From the NCBI RefSeq assembly GCF_000577245.1, contig NZ_CBYO010000017.1, positions 1 to 60,352 of the forward strand: a DNA stretch of 60,352 nt. Direction: 5' to 3'. Position 1 is the stretch's first letter. Each line of letters starts with the position of its first letter. A program made the translations under genes and the position numbers. Of this stretch, positions 26,564 through 35,851 are shown in pieces. The notes beneath the pieces are model-generated. The model ran no database searches, had not been told where the DNA came from, and saw only the letters and a list, made by a program, of their open reading frames with translations. This DNA comes from Paucisalibacillus algeriensis (GTDB lineage Bacteria; Bacillota; Bacilli; Bacillales; Amphibacillaceae).

Positions 26564-26938
26564 TTACTGATTCTCCATTATTAAACTTTGAGACAAGATT
26601 GTTTCCTTGAACACTAAGAGAAATTCTGTTCTAGGTTTAGTAAGAGATGGATTTATCTTACATTCTATTGCGAAATCTTGGTAAGAAGCGCCCATTTGTT
26701 TCATAAAGTTTAATACATTTAACTTAAATTGAACAGAATAAACCTTTTTAGAACGCTTTTTATGAATATACCTATTCTGGAATGGGTGAATTACTTGGAA
26801 TTCCATATTTCTCGGCCAATAATATGTACCAAAGAGGACCTTCAAGATATTCCTTCACAATCATTACCTTAAATTTATCACTATACTTAGCCATATAAAA
26901 TACCCCAAAAGTTAGATCTTTCACTCTAACTTTTGGGG
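26564..26938 (-). mobile_element. IS3-family transposase orfA relic with left end
   Basis: From the ATG at 26894 the minus strand reads MAKYSDKFKVMIVKEYLEGP, an IS3 orfA N-terminus, and breaks after about 40 codons. Another frame continues KKRSKKVYSVQFKLNVLNFM and then QMGASYQDFAIECKINPSL, the second helix-turn-helix of the same protein. At 26904-26938 CCCCAAAAGTTAGA and TCTAACTTTTGGGG form a perfect hairpin, and GGGGTGCAGT is the IS end type. orfB is missing; this is a truncated, frameshifted relic. Confidence 0.75.
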
Positions 26939-27001
26939 TGCAGTACCCATCCCTAGCTGCCTTTGATATTTTTGCACAAAAAATTCAAAGAGGTGAACTA
27001 A

Positions 27002-27277
27002 GTGAAAGAATTTCTTAGAGTGTATACATATGAAAAGGAGTCTTTGCTTATCATAAGTGGTGGCTGCTATTGTATCTTACCGTGGAAAATCTTAATAAGA
27101 AAATGGAAGGTGGACCCTATTCTATCAAAATTAAAAGGTCCATCTCCCATCTTTTTTGGCAAATTCGGTTACTTGAGCTCAGATTCTAAATTATTAAAAG
27201 TTATAGATTTGATCAATTTACATTATTTGGAATATCATTTCCCAAATCGAAATAAACAATTGCTTGTAATCTCATAA
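27002..27277 (+). CDS. Short hypothetical ORF next to the IS relic
   Basis: A GTG at 27002 follows AGAGGTG and opens 91 codons (MKEFLRVYTYEKESLLIISG...). The composition is plausible for protein but no family is recognised. Its location beside a transposon relic means it may be a gene fragment. Confidence 0.3.
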   Translation: MKEFLRVYTYEKESLLIISGGCYCILPWKILIRKWKVDPILSKLKGPSPIFFGKFGYLSSDSKLLKVIDLINLHYLEYHFPNRNKQLLVIS

Positions 27278-27315
27278 TTTTAGAGTTCAGATGTTATCAA
27301 TGAAAAGGAAATTAA

Positions 27316-27498
27316 TTAACGTTCCTTTTTCTCAGCTTTCTCAAATAAATAATAAATAAACAAGACACTTCCAACCAAAATTGGTGTAGCTATTAACAAA
27401 TAGTATATGTTTTTAGGAATATTTAATAGATTAACAGCATATACAAACAAGACCATCCACAAAATAATAGTTCCATATTTTATTATTTTTATTTTCAT
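27316..27498 (-). CDS. Small two-helix membrane protein
   Basis: The 60-residue protein has two hydrophobic helices (residues 8-25 and 31-52) and a charged tail (FEKAEKKER). Its ATG overlaps the stop of the upstream reading frame (ATGA), a sign of translational coupling. No family was recognised; the layout resembles an immunity-type partner of a small peptide, but that is speculation. Confidence 0.45.
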   Translation of the reverse strand: MKIKIIKYGTIILWMVLFVYAVNLLNIPKNIYYLLIATPILVGSVLFIYYLFEKAEKKER

Positions 27499-27671
27499 AG
27501 TATATCTATGTATCCACTCCTTGGTCTTTTATCACGTTTATCAATTTCCACTGCGATTTTATAGCCAATATTCAAATAATCCATCGCAATAAGAACTGCA
27601 GCAGATACTACCAACGCTAACTTTGGAGCACCCCATGCAGTTATTTTGTTTTTTGCTGTTTTTGTAAAAAT
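27495..27671 (-). pseudogene. Start-less ORF coupled to the small membrane protein
   Basis: Fifty-eight codons open after a TAA at 27672-27674 (IFTKTAKNKITAWGAPKLAL...) and end in ATGA with the next gene. The only in-frame ATG is at codon 30. It has a cationic front and a hydrophobic middle (LALVVSAAVLIAM). It is either the 3' remnant of a longer gene, a gene with an ATT start, or a leaderless peptide; I cannot decide. Confidence 0.35.
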
Positions 27672-27978
27672 TTACACTTTACGGAAAAAGTATATCCAGT
27701 AAGTTGATTTTTGGCAATATTTAAATTGAAAACAGTGCTTTTATACTACAATTTTTCTGAATGGTCAATTAATAATTGTTCATTGTTTTTGTTGTCTCCT
27801 TGTTTATTACTTTCTCGCTATGATTTTTACTTCCTTTATGCTCTTATCAACTTTTCCTATTATACGAATACTTTCATCTTACCCCATTTTCGTATGCCTT
27901 GTCTTAGGAACATAAAGTGAAGCTCCATTATGTCGTGGTCCTTTCCTCCATTGTCATATCACTTCCGGAAATTAACAC

Positions 27979-28007
27979 TTGAAAAAATCTGTGATAGCTA
28001 GTACAAT
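27979..28007 (+). promoter_or_regulatory. Sigma-A promoter of pbuE
   Basis: TTGAAA (27979-27984), 17 bases, then TACAAT (28002-28007), about 25 bases upstream of the adenine aptamer. The upstream stretch 27675-27978 shows nothing else. Confidence 0.75.
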
Positions 28008-28029
28008 GTTCAAAGTACTATAAATAAAT

Positions 28030-28098
28030 ATACCTGTATAACCTCAAGAATATGGCTTGAGGGTCTCTACCAGGAACCGTAAAATCCTGATTACAGAA
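28030..28098 (+). promoter_or_regulatory. Purine riboswitch, adenine type (U74)
   Basis: CTGTATAACCTC, the L2 ATATGG, GGTCTCTACC, ACCGTAAAA and CCTGATTACAG match the pbuE aptamer almost base for base. The specificity position is U (GATTACAG), predicting adenine. P1 is CTGTA/TACAG. Confidence 0.95.
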
Positions 28099-28135
28099 AA
28101 TGAAGATGATTCATTTTTTGTAATCAGGATTTTTT
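28081..28135 (+). terminator. pbuE riboswitch terminator
   Basis: AAATCCTGATTACAGAAAAT pairs with its complement (ATTTTTTGTAATCAGGATTT) around GATGA, followed by T-run. The 5' arm contains the P3 and P1 3' strands, so adenine binding should prevent termination (an ON switch), as in B. subtilis pbuE. Confidence 0.92.
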
Positions 28136-28190
28136 TGTGTATTCAAAAAACATCTTATTACTAACATCACGAGAAAGGACGAGACAGAAT

Positions 28191-29372
28191 ATGAATTTAA
28201 AAGTTTTTATACTTGCATTATCAACTGTTGCAGTTGGACTTGTTGAATTAATCGTTGGTGGAATACTTCCAACTATCGCAACTGATTTAAACATTTCATT
28301 AAGCTCTGCTGGACAACTAATCACCGTTTTCGCACTTATTTATGCCGTTTCCGGTCCAGTGTTACTAGTATTAACTAGCAAAATAGAACGTAAGAAATTA
28401 TATCTCATCTCCTTGTTTATCTTTTTCATCAGCAATATCATGACATATTTCAGTCCCAATTTTACCTTTATGATGATTGCAAGGGTTTTGAGTGCGATGA
28501 GTACAGCACTTATCGTAGTATTATCATTAACCATTGCTGCAAAAATTGTGTCACCAACACATCAAGCAAAGGCTGTGGGGCTCATTTATATGGGAATTAG
28601 CTCGTCACTAGTCATGGGTGTACCACTTGGAATTATGATTTCCGATACATTTGGCTGGCGCGTTATTTTTCTTGGAATTGCTATTTTATCGATAGGTTCT
28701 TTTGTACTAATTTCCATCTTTTTTGAGCGAATTCAGGGAGAAAACACGACCCCACTTTCAGAGCAATTAAAGGCTGTGGCTAGCTTCAAAATAGGCAGTG
28801 CACATCTTGCAACTATGTTCTTACTAGCAGGTCATTATACGATTTATGCATACTTTACTCCTTTTTTAGAAACAGAACTTCATCTGAATTCCAGTTGGAT
28901 TAGTCTTTGTTATCTATTATTTGGGATTGCAGCAGTAAGTGGTGGAGCATTCGGGGGAATTCTATCCGATTCGATTGGAGCTAAAAAAAGCATCATTGTT
29001 GTCATCAGTTTGTTTGCCGTTGTGCTATTCTTATTACCATTTACTACTTTTTCCCTTATTGTATTCCTACCAGTTATGATGGTTTGGGGAGCGCTAAGTT
29101 GGAGCCTAGCACCACCACAACAAAGCTACCTGATTCAAACAGATCCTGCTACATCTGATATTCAGCAAAGCTTTAATAATTCAGCGTTACAAATAGGTAT
29201 TTCTCTTGGTTCTGCATTCGGTGGCATTGTGTTAAATGAAACCGGATCAGTATCTCACATGTCATGGTTTGGAGGCGCGATTGTAATTATCTCCTTGCTT
29301 TGTGCGATCTTTTCTTTGACGAGAAAGCCGAAAGAGAGAACAAATAGTATTTTAGCTTCGGATGTAAAGTAA
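28191..29372 (+). CDS. pbuE: Purine efflux pump PbuE (MFS)
   Basis: The 393-residue major facilitator protein has 12 predicted helices and an MFS signature ([26 protein letters not shown]). The ATG at 28191 follows AAAGGACGAGAC; a longer frame upstream lies within the riboswitch terminator. PbuE exports purine bases and analogues. The adenine-type ON riboswitch directly upstream independently supports the identity: adenine excess raises pump synthesis. A strong terminator follows. Confidence 0.93.
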   Translation: MNLKVFILALSTVAVGLVELIVGGILPTIATDLNISLSSAGQLITVFALIYAVSGPVLLVLTSKIERKKLYLISLFIFFISNIMTYFSPNFTFMMIARVLSAMSTALIVVLSLTIAAKIVSPTHQAKAVGLIYMGISSSLVMGVPLGIMISDTFGWRVIFLGIAILSIGSFVLISIFFERIQGENTTPLSEQLKAVASFKIGSAHLATMFLLAGHYTIYAYFTPFLETELHLNSSWISLCYLLFGIAAVSGGAFGGILSDSIGAKKSIIVVISLFAVVLFLLPFTTFSLIVFLPVMMVWGALSWSLAPPQQSYLIQTDPATSDIQQSFNNSALQIGISLGSAFGGIVLNETGSVSHMSWFGGAIVIISLLCAIFSLTRKPKERTNSILASDVK

Positions 29373-29400
29373 AAGAACCAGCATAGTTGCTGGTTCTTTA
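29371..29400 (+). terminator. Intrinsic terminator of pbuE
   Basis: AAAGAACCAGCA and TGCTGGTTCTTT form a perfect 12-bp stem with a 4-base loop directly after the pbuE stop. Confidence 0.85.
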
Positions 29401-29507
29401 TTTGTCTAATGAATACTTTCTTCAAAATACACCTATTATGGAAGTTCCTGCTTTTTGTCTTTTGAGGCTTAGTTGTCAAACCATAGTCCAGCGATAGTTA
29501 ATCTCCC

Positions 29508-30269
29508 CTATTTCCCCAACTTAAAAACCACAAAATCCGCACAATTTAAGTCTTCCTTAAGCTCAGGATATTTTCTTAATATTTCCTTAGAAGGCTTAGG
29601 TTCCACCAAATCTTCTACTATAAACCCGGCCCGTAGTATAGCTTTAAAGTAACTAGTTAAGGTGCGATGATACCAGACGATTGGATCCCCTGTACCAAAA
29701 GGAAATCGTTGATCATATACTCCTTCATGAAAATAACGATCCACCTTCCAGGAGCTTTTTTCTCCTTGATCATTTCGTATCCAACCACTATTTGGTGTTA
29801 TAAAACATGGGTGCAAAATAGAAAATATAAAAGTGCCACCTGGTTTCAAAAGACGGTACATCTCCCGTAACGCGGACTGATAATCCTCTAAATCTAGTAT
29901 TACCATGTTAGAAACTATCATATCGAACTGTTCACCTTCTAGGAAATCTAAATTCTCACAGTTTCCGTAATAATAGTGTATTCTTGCCTCACTTGGTGTT
30001 CGTTCATCTGCAATTTCTAGCATTTTATCAGAGTAATCAACTGCCGTAACCTCGGCACCTTTATCCGCCAGTAGGCGACTTAAATACCCTTCCCCACAGC
30101 CAGCATCTAATACTTGTTTCCCATTCACTTCACCCATTAACGAAAAAATAGTTGGGTTTAATGCTACGATTCTACTTTTGTCCCCGTATTTTGTATATCT
30201 CGCTGTAAATGATTCGGCATGTAGATTCCAACGCTTAATCGCTTCATCTGTTGAGAATGTTCGTTTCAA
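29508..30269 (-). CDS. Class I SAM-dependent methyltransferase
   Basis: The 253-residue enzyme has motif I VLDAGCGEGYLSRLLA, an acidic residue after beta 2 (VTAVDYSD), motif IV FDMIVSNMVILDLED and the post-motif LLKPGGTFIFSILHPCF. TTG start with GAGGGAGAT. It resembles the enzyme at 54837-55568, including the C-terminal pattern (AGFIVEDLVEPKPSKE / AGFNITKVEEPIPSEE), so the two are paralogues. Substrate unknown. Confidence 0.85.
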   Translation of the reverse strand: MKRTFSTDEAIKRWNLHAESFTARYTKYGDKSRIVALNPTIFSLMGEVNGKQVLDAGCGEGYLSRLLADKGAEVTAVDYSDKMLEIADERTPSEARIHYYYGNCENLDFLEGEQFDMIVSNMVILDLEDYQSALREMYRLLKPGGTFIFSILHPCFITPNSGWIRNDQGEKSSWKVDRYFHEGVYDQRFPFGTGDPIVWYHRTLTSYFKAILRAGFIVEDLVEPKPSKEILRKYPELKEDLNCADFVVFKLGK

Positions 30270-30415
30270 CTATCTCCCTCTTTTCAACTTCGTAATTGGT
30301 AACGTTACCTTTCTTGTGCACACTGTTATTTTCCTATATTAAGAAAAATAATAATAGACTTATATTTTAATTTTTTGTATCATGTAGATAGAGGCATAGC
30401 TATTTTAGGAACACG

Positions 30416-30453
30416 ATAAAAGCCAGAAATCATTTTTGATTTCTGGCTTTTAT
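30416..30453 (-). terminator. Intrinsic terminator of ileS
   Basis: AAAAGCCAGAAATCA and TGATTTCTGGCTTTT form a perfect stem around TTTT, 12 bases after the ileS stop; it works on either strand. Confidence 0.88.
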
Positions 30454-30464
30454 ACATTCGTTTA

Positions 30465-33400
30465 TTATTCCCCTATAACGATCCCAACAGTATCATCACT
30501 AACCTCAATATATTTCATATTTGGCTCTTTCCCGAAATCCATTTCCCTAACCAAGAGGTTACTTTCTAAAAGTTCTTGATGCTCGCCTATTACCGTCTTC
30601 ATAAAATCACTGACATCAAACGTTAAGTTCACACGTTTTTCAACTGGTAGATTCAATTCCTTACGATACAGCTGTACTGCACGAATAAGCTCTCTGGCAA
30701 GACCTTCTTTTCGTAAGTTTTCATCTACTACTGTGGTTAGGAATACGGAATAGGTTTCATTATCTGCCAGTTCCATCCCAGTCCTTGGTTTGGTGCTTAC
30801 TAGAAGATCTTCTTTTTCCACTTGTAGAGTTTCACCTGAAGGAGTAATGTATGCAAAATAGCCTTTCTCTACAACACTTTTTCGTTCTTCGTGTGAAAGA
30901 GCTTGTAATGCGCGTTGTACTTCTCCGATATTTTTCCCTAGTTTTGGTCCTGCTGTAGGGAAATTTAATTTTATCTCGTATTCCAATGAATCCCCCGCTT
31001 GTTCTTCGATAATAATCCGCTTCACATTGATTTCATCTAGAATTATATTGCTATACTCTAGTAGGAATTCAGTGTTTTCTTTTTCCCCAACAATCATTAA
31101 TTCTGAAAGTGGCTGCTTAGTTTTGATATTGGCTGCGTTTCGAGTACTTCTAGCAAGTTCCACGACTTGCAGCACCCCATCCATTTCTTTTTCTAATTTT
31201 TCATTAATAAGCACATCATTCACCACTGGAAAGTCTACTAAATGAACACTTTTTCCTGTTAAGTTACGATGGATGTCATCGGTAATGAATGGTATAAATG
31301 GTGCAAGCAATCTACTGAGTTTTTCTAGAACTTCATACAAGGTATGGTAGGCAGCTAGCTTATCCTCATTCATCCCCTCACTCCAAAAGCGCCCCCGCGA
31401 GCGGCGGATATACCAATTGCTAACCTCATCTACAAATAGAGCAAGCTCTCTAGCGGCAGGATTGAAATCATAATCATCTACATAGTTGATTACTCTTTTT
31501 GTTACGGTGTGAAGTCTTGATAATACCCAGTTATCTAATCGTGTTTTTTTGCCTGACCCGTGTATTTCTGGATTGAATTGGTCTATTTCTGCATACATGG
31601 TTAAGAAGGAATGGATATTTGCTAGTGTATCCACCAATTTCGACTTTGCTTGACTGACAATGTTTGCTGAGAATCGTTTATTGTTCCATGGCGCACTGTC
31701 CACAAGTAATGACCACCGTAAAGCATCGGCACCATATTTCTCTACAAGTTCCATCGGATTGATGACATTCCCCTTACTCTTAGACATTTTCTGTCCCTCT
31801 TCATCTAAAATATGCCCAAGCGATAGCACTCGTTTATAGGAAGGTTTTCCTGTAAACAAGGAAGATACGGTTAAAAGACTATAAAACCATCCTCGCGTTT
31901 GATCAACGCCTTCAACGACAACATCAGCAGGAAACTGTTTTTCGAAAAGCTCTTTATTTTCAAATGGGTAATGATATTGGGCAAATGGCATGGATCCACT
32001 ATCAAACCAAACATCAATAACCTCTTTAGTTCGTTTCATTTCCCCTTGACACGATGGGCAGACCAATGTCACTTCATCAACATATGGTTTATGCAATTCC
32101 AGGTCATGAGGGACTGTCCCTTTAGCCTGAGCTTTTAAATCTTGAATACTCTTTGGCGCGTATTGATGTTCACAGCTATCACAGATCCAAACATTAAGTG
32201 GTGTTCCCCAATAACGATTACGACCGATATTCCAGTCCACCATATTTTCCAGGAAATTACCAAACCGACCATGCTTCATATGCTTCGGATGCCAATGGAT
32301 TGTTTCATTATTTTGGATGATCGTATCCTTTATTTCAGTTGTTTTGATAAACCAGCCTTCCATCGCATAGTAGATAAGCGGTGAATCACATCGCCAGCAG
32401 TGTGGGTAGCTATGCTCATACTTTTCCTTAGAAAATAACAATCCCTTGTCAGCGAGCATTTTAAGGATTTTCACATCACTATCTTTTGCAAACTCCCCAG
32501 TAAGAGGTGTTATCTCAGCAGTATAACAACCAGATTCGTCAATAACATTTACGAAATCAAGTCCATTTTCTAAAACTGCCTTATAATCATCTTCCCCATA
32601 TGCTGGTGCAAGGTGGACAATACCTGTTCCACTAGTATCTGTTACAAAATCAGCTGCAATAACTTGGTGGCCGTATTTTAATGTTAAGAAGTTAAATGGC
32701 GGTTCATAATAAAGACCAACGAATTCGCTACCTTTATGGTTACTAAGCACCTCGTAATCACCGTCAAATATTTTTTCTACAAGATTTTCGGCAACGATGT
32801 ATATGGCTTCCCCTTGATTAACTTTTACATAATCTAGATTCTCATGGACTGCAAGTGCTACATTTCCAGGCAGTGTCCAAGGTGTCGTTGTCCATCCAAG
32901 AAAGTATTCATTCTCGGTATCTTTTACCTTGAACTTTGCTGTCACTGATAAATCCTTTACATCTTTATAGCCTTGAGCAACTTCATGAGAGCTTAAAGAC
33001 GTTTGACAGTTTGGGCAGTACGGTGTTACTCGATGTCCTTTTGTTAGTAAACCTTTTTCATGGATCGTTGATAATATATACCAAACACTTTCGATGTAAT
33101 TATTCTCCAACGTAATATACGGATCATCCATATCTACCCAGTATCCAATTGCCTCTGTAAAATTGCGCCATTCTCTTTCATAGTCAAACACGCTCTTTTT
33201 ACATTCCTCAATAAACTTCTCTACACCGAATGCCTCAATATCTTTCTTTCCAGAGATTCCTATCTTCTTCTCCACACCAAGCTCAACTGGGAGTCCATGC
33301 GTATCCCATCCCGCTTTTCGAATTACTTGATAGCCTTGCATCGTTTTGTACCGCCCAATGAAATCCTTGATGACTCTTCCTAGAACATGCCCAGCATGAG

Positions 33401-33557
33401 GTAAACCATTTGCAGTTGGTGGTCCTTCATAGAAGACAAAGGTTTCATTTCCTTCGCGATTTTCAATAGACTTTCGTAATGTACTTTCCTCTTTCCAAAT
33501 AGCTTTCACTCGGTTTTCACGTTGTACTGCGGATTCAATACTGCCCACTCGTTTCAT
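30465..33557 (-). CDS. ileS: Isoleucyl-tRNA synthetase, IleS2 (eukaryote-like) type
   Basis: About 1030 residues, longer than the usual bacterial IleRS (about 920). Class I motifs are HAGH near residue 56 (LPHAGHVLG) and KMSKSKGN; the editing domain carries [18 protein letters not shown]. The sequence [16 protein letters not shown] and the N-terminal [16 protein letters not shown] are typical of the IleS2 clade, which in Bacillus and Staphylococcus is linked to mupirocin resistance. The ATG at 33557 is preferred over the one at 33563 because GGAGTG is better spaced. A T-box leader precedes it. Confidence 0.92.
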   Translation of the reverse strand: MKRVGSIESAVQRENRVKAIWKEESTLRKSIENREGNETFVFYEGPPTANGLPHAGHVLGRVIKDFIGRYKTMQGYQVIRKAGWDTHGLPVELGVEKKIGISGKKDIEAFGVEKFIEECKKSVFDYEREWRNFTEAIGYWVDMDDPYITLENNYIESVWYILSTIHEKGLLTKGHRVTPYCPNCQTSLSSHEVAQGYKDVKDLSVTAKFKVKDTENEYFLGWTTTPWTLPGNVALAVHENLDYVKVNQGEAIYIVAENLVEKIFDGDYEVLSNHKGSEFVGLYYEPPFNFLTLKYGHQVIAADFVTDTSGTGIVHLAPAYGEDDYKAVLENGLDFVNVIDESGCYTAEITPLTGEFAKDSDVKILKMLADKGLLFSKEKYEHSYPHCWRCDSPLIYYAMEGWFIKTTEIKDTIIQNNETIHWHPKHMKHGRFGNFLENMVDWNIGRNRYWGTPLNVWICDSCEHQYAPKSIQDLKAQAKGTVPHDLELHKPYVDEVTLVCPSCQGEMKRTKEVIDVWFDSGSMPFAQYHYPFENKELFEKQFPADVVVEGVDQTRGWFYSLLTVSSLFTGKPSYKRVLSLGHILDEEGQKMSKSKGNVINPMELVEKYGADALRWSLLVDSAPWNNKRFSANIVSQAKSKLVDTLANIHSFLTMYAEIDQFNPEIHGSGKKTRLDNWVLSRLHTVTKRVINYVDDYDFNPAARELALFVDEVSNWYIRRSRGRFWSEGMNEDKLAAYHTLYEVLEKLSRLLAPFIPFITDDIHRNLTGKSVHLVDFPVVNDVLINEKLEKEMDGVLQVVELARSTRNAANIKTKQPLSELMIVGEKENTEFLLEYSNIILDEINVKRIIIEEQAGDSLEYEIKLNFPTAGPKLGKNIGEVQRALQALSHEERKSVVEKGYFAYITPSGETLQVEKEDLLVSTKPRTGMELADNETYSVFLTTVVDENLRKEGLARELIRAVQLYRKELNLPVEKRVNLTFDVSDFMKTVIGEHQELLESNLLVREMDFGKEPNMKYIEVSDDTVGIVIGE

Positions 33558-33651
33558 TTCCATTCACTCCTTTAAAATTAGAAGTCCGGTTGGAATAAAT
33601 CCTTTCGTCGCAAGAAAATTAGTTGGCTGTGGTGGCATCTTCACTAACAAA

Positions 33652-33687
33652 CAAAAAAACTCGTCCCTATAATAGGGACGAGTTTTA
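33652..33687 (-). terminator. T-box regulated terminator
   Basis: On the minus strand AAAACTCGTCCCTAT and ATAGGGACGAGTTTT form a perfect long stem followed by TTT. The conserved T-box sequence is directly upstream. Confidence 0.9.
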
Positions 33688-33940
33688 CCCGTGTTACCAC
33701 CCTGATTCTGGAAGTTGCCAATCCGTGGCAAAAGTCCAGCACTCATTCAGCGTACTATCATACGCGATCCTTTTAACGGCGGATACCCGGGAAAGCTTAA
33801 ACAATAAGATTTTCAGCTTTCCTTCTCGGAGAGGATTTTCGACCATGAACTGAACATTGGCTTTCACCATCCGCCAACTCTCTGGAGTTCAGAATTCATG
33901 CCTACTCGTTCTCGTCAACGAATTTAACCGGCTTATATTA
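33652..33940 (-). promoter_or_regulatory. T-box riboswitch (tRNA-Ile sensing) upstream of ileS
   Basis: The minus strand has AGGGTGGTAACACGG (T-box, 33690-33704) before the terminator; the UGGU bulge would pair with ACCA, matching the A discriminator of tRNA-Ile. Stem I shows CTGAAC...GTTCAG and AGAGAG/GATGGTG elements. An ATC triplet (AAAATCC) is a possible specifier, but its register is not proven. Confidence 0.9.
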
Positions 33941-33946
33941 AGTTAA

Positions 33947-33975
33947 AGATTAAAGGAGAAACATATGATTGTCAA
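33947..33975 (-). promoter_or_regulatory. Sigma-A promoter of the ileS T-box leader
   Basis: On the minus strand TTGACA (33970-33975), 17 bases, TAATCT (33947-33952). Confidence 0.75.
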
Positions 33976-34258
33976 TGGGTATTATGATAAATATCTAAAG
34001 AATTATGCTTCTATACGGTAGACCCCTTGGTCCCACCTCTACGAAAAATACCGAATCCCTATTTTACCAATTGCGGTTTTTAGCTATATTGGACGTAACA
34101 TATTTAAACTTAACAAATGAGGAGGAAACCCAGGTGGAAAAGGTGAAAGAAATAATAAGTAACTTTTCTAAGTAATGGCTATTGGCTTGCTTATTGGGAA
34201 TTACCACCTTTTTAAAATTATGAATCCCTAATGTCGTAACTAGAAGGGATATGATGGA

Positions 34259-34438
34259 ATGACTGATTTCCAAAAGCTCATGAATGAATATAACCAACTC
34301 CATCCAGACGGGAAATATGTCATACGAGATGGTCCACCTCCAAGAATCCATTTTCGAGATATGAGTAAATACAGCAAAGAACGAGGTATTGATCCGCAAG
34401 ATTTAACAAAAGAAGAAATGGAACAATTCCGATACTAA
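34259..34438 (+). CDS. Small conserved-looking hypothetical protein, 59 residues
   Basis: ATG at 34259 follows GAAGGGAT by 8 bases. The product, MTDFQKLMNEYNQLHPDGKY...DPQDLTKEEMEQFRY, is hydrophilic and well-formed, and it ends at a strong terminator. It has no membrane segment. The family is not recognised. The region just upstream (34130-34250) holds only short broken frames after a GAGGAGG site. Confidence 0.6.
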   Translation: MTDFQKLMNEYNQLHPDGKYVIRDGPPPRIHFRDMSKYSKERGIDPQDLTKEEMEQFRY

Positions 34439-34470
34439 TGAACCCTAAAGGAGAATCCCTTTAGGGTTCA
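34438..34470. terminator. Bidirectional terminator between converging genes
   Basis: ATGAACCCTAAAGG and CCCTTTAGGGTTCAT form a long stem; the ogt stop codon lies in its edge on the opposite strand. Confidence 0.75.
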
Positions 34471-34950
34471 TTCCTTTTTAAAAGCCCTCTCATGCTCAAG
34501 CAACCATTCTTTCCTCCATAACCCACCAGCATACCCAGTCAACTTCCCATCGGAACCAATAATCCGATGACAAGGAATAACAATACTTAACTTATTTTTG
34601 CCATTCGCACTTCCAACAGCTCGGATGGCTTTTTCATTCCCAATAGCAACTGCAATATCCTTATAAGATCCCGTTTCCGCGTAGGGTATCTGTTTTAAAG
34701 CATTCCATACCGTTTGTTGAAAATCTGTCCCCTGAGCAAGGTAAGGAAATGAAAATGTACTCCGCTTACCTTTAAAATACTCATCTAATTGTAGACAGCA
34801 AAGCTCCAAAACATTTGGAGTATCACCTTGCATTACATGTTCTTGTTTCTCCTTCTTCGTAAATAGAATAGAAACAATAGCATCCTCCGTCCCAACTATT
34901 TCCACAATCCCAATGGGTGATTGATAATCCACCATATGTAATTTACTCAT
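34468..34950 (-). CDS. ogt: Methylated-DNA-protein-cysteine methyltransferase
   Basis: The 160-residue suicide repair protein has the acceptor Cys127 in IVIPCHRIIG, the helix-turn-helix ETGSYKDIAVAIGNEKAIRA and the Asn hinge SANGKN. It removes O6-alkylguanine adducts. It is equivalent to B. subtilis AdaB. The start overlaps alkA by 8 bases, and the three-gene operon adaA-alkA-ogt forms an adaptive alkylation response. Confidence 0.94.
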   Translation of the reverse strand: MSKLHMVDYQSPIGIVEIVGTEDAIVSILFTKKEKQEHVMQGDTPNVLELCCLQLDEYFKGKRSTFSFPYLAQGTDFQQTVWNALKQIPYAETGSYKDIAVAIGNEKAIRAVGSANGKNKLSIVIPCHRIIGSDGKLTGYAGGLWRKEWLLEHERAFKKE

Positions 34951-35851
34951 ACAAAGACCTCCATAGATAAAAGGTTGCGTACGCTTCCCAACCTTTCCAG
35001 TTTACTGCCAGCTTTTCAATTTCTTTTATTGTTGGTTTACGTTCAAGTCCGAGTTGTTGCTTTAGTGCATTATGAAGACCGACATCAGCAATTGGAAATG
35101 CATTAGTATTATGTAGACACTTCATGATTACATAATCTGCGGTCCATGCGCCTATACCTCTAATGGATACTAATGATTGATGTACTTGATGATATTCTTT
35201 TAGTTGAAGCAATTTCTCTTTCGTCAACTGTCCGCTAGTCATGCCCTCTGCGACACCAATAATATATTCTGCCTTCCTTGTACTGAACTGAAGCTTTCTC
35301 AAATCCTCTATTTCTAATTCAGCTATTTTTTCGTGTGTTGGGAATAGCCAAAAGGTCTGACCCTCATAGGTAAGAGACTCTCCGTAATGTTCAACGAGAC
35401 GTTTTTTTAACGTGTAAGCAAATGTTAAATTAATTTGCTGCCCTAAAATCGCCCATGTTAATGCTTCAAATAAATCAGGAATACAAATAATTCGCAAACC
35501 ATAATAGGTATGGACTATTTGGTCAAGAATCGCATCTTTTCGGGTCATTTCATAAAAATCTCCCAGATTTTGATCGAGATCAAACCATTCCCAAATATAA
35601 TCAGCAACTTTTTCTCGGGTAGTTTCAGAAGGGATACCGATTGGAAATACTACTTGTATGGAATTCTCTTCACTCCCTATTTTAAGTAAAATCAATTCTT
35701 CCTTTATTTTAATCAGTTTATATAAATATCCATCCTTTATTTGATGTAATATCTCTCCTTCTGATCTTCCTAAAAAGATGAGACACTCCTTAAAATCGAA
35801 TTCCTTTGGTGGGAAAATCTCAAGTCTATTTCCGTGGTCCATCCAATTCAT
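34943..35851 (-). CDS. alkA: DNA-3-methyladenine glycosylase II
   Basis: The 302-residue protein has a helix-hairpin-helix GPD fold: LVSIRGIGAWTADYVIMKCL, followed by the catalytic aspartate in FPIADVGLHNAL; ALTWAILGQQINLTFAYTLK is the conserved helix pair. It excises alkylated bases. Its start overlaps adaA by 4 bases (ATGA type) and its end overlaps ogt, so all three are co-translated. Confidence 0.93.
   Translation of the reverse strand: MNWMDHGNRLEIFPPKEFDFKECLIFLGRSEGEILHQIKDGYLYKLIKIKEELILLKIGSEENSIQVVFPIGIPSETTREKVADYIWEWFDLDQNLGDFYEMTRKDAILDQIVHTYYGLRIICIPDLFEALTWAILGQQINLTFAYTLKKRLVEHYGESLTYEGQTFWLFPTHEKIAELEIEDLRKLQFSTRKAEYIIGVAEGMTSGQLTKEKLLQLKEYHQVHQSLVSIRGIGAWTADYVIMKCLHNTNAFPIADVGLHNALKQQLGLERKPTIKEIEKLAVNWKGWEAYATFYLWRSLYE

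Noticed and set aside
34064-34399. 111-codon minus-strand open frame
   Set aside because: It is antisense to the better supported small gene at 34259-34438 and has no ribosome binding site or family resemblance.
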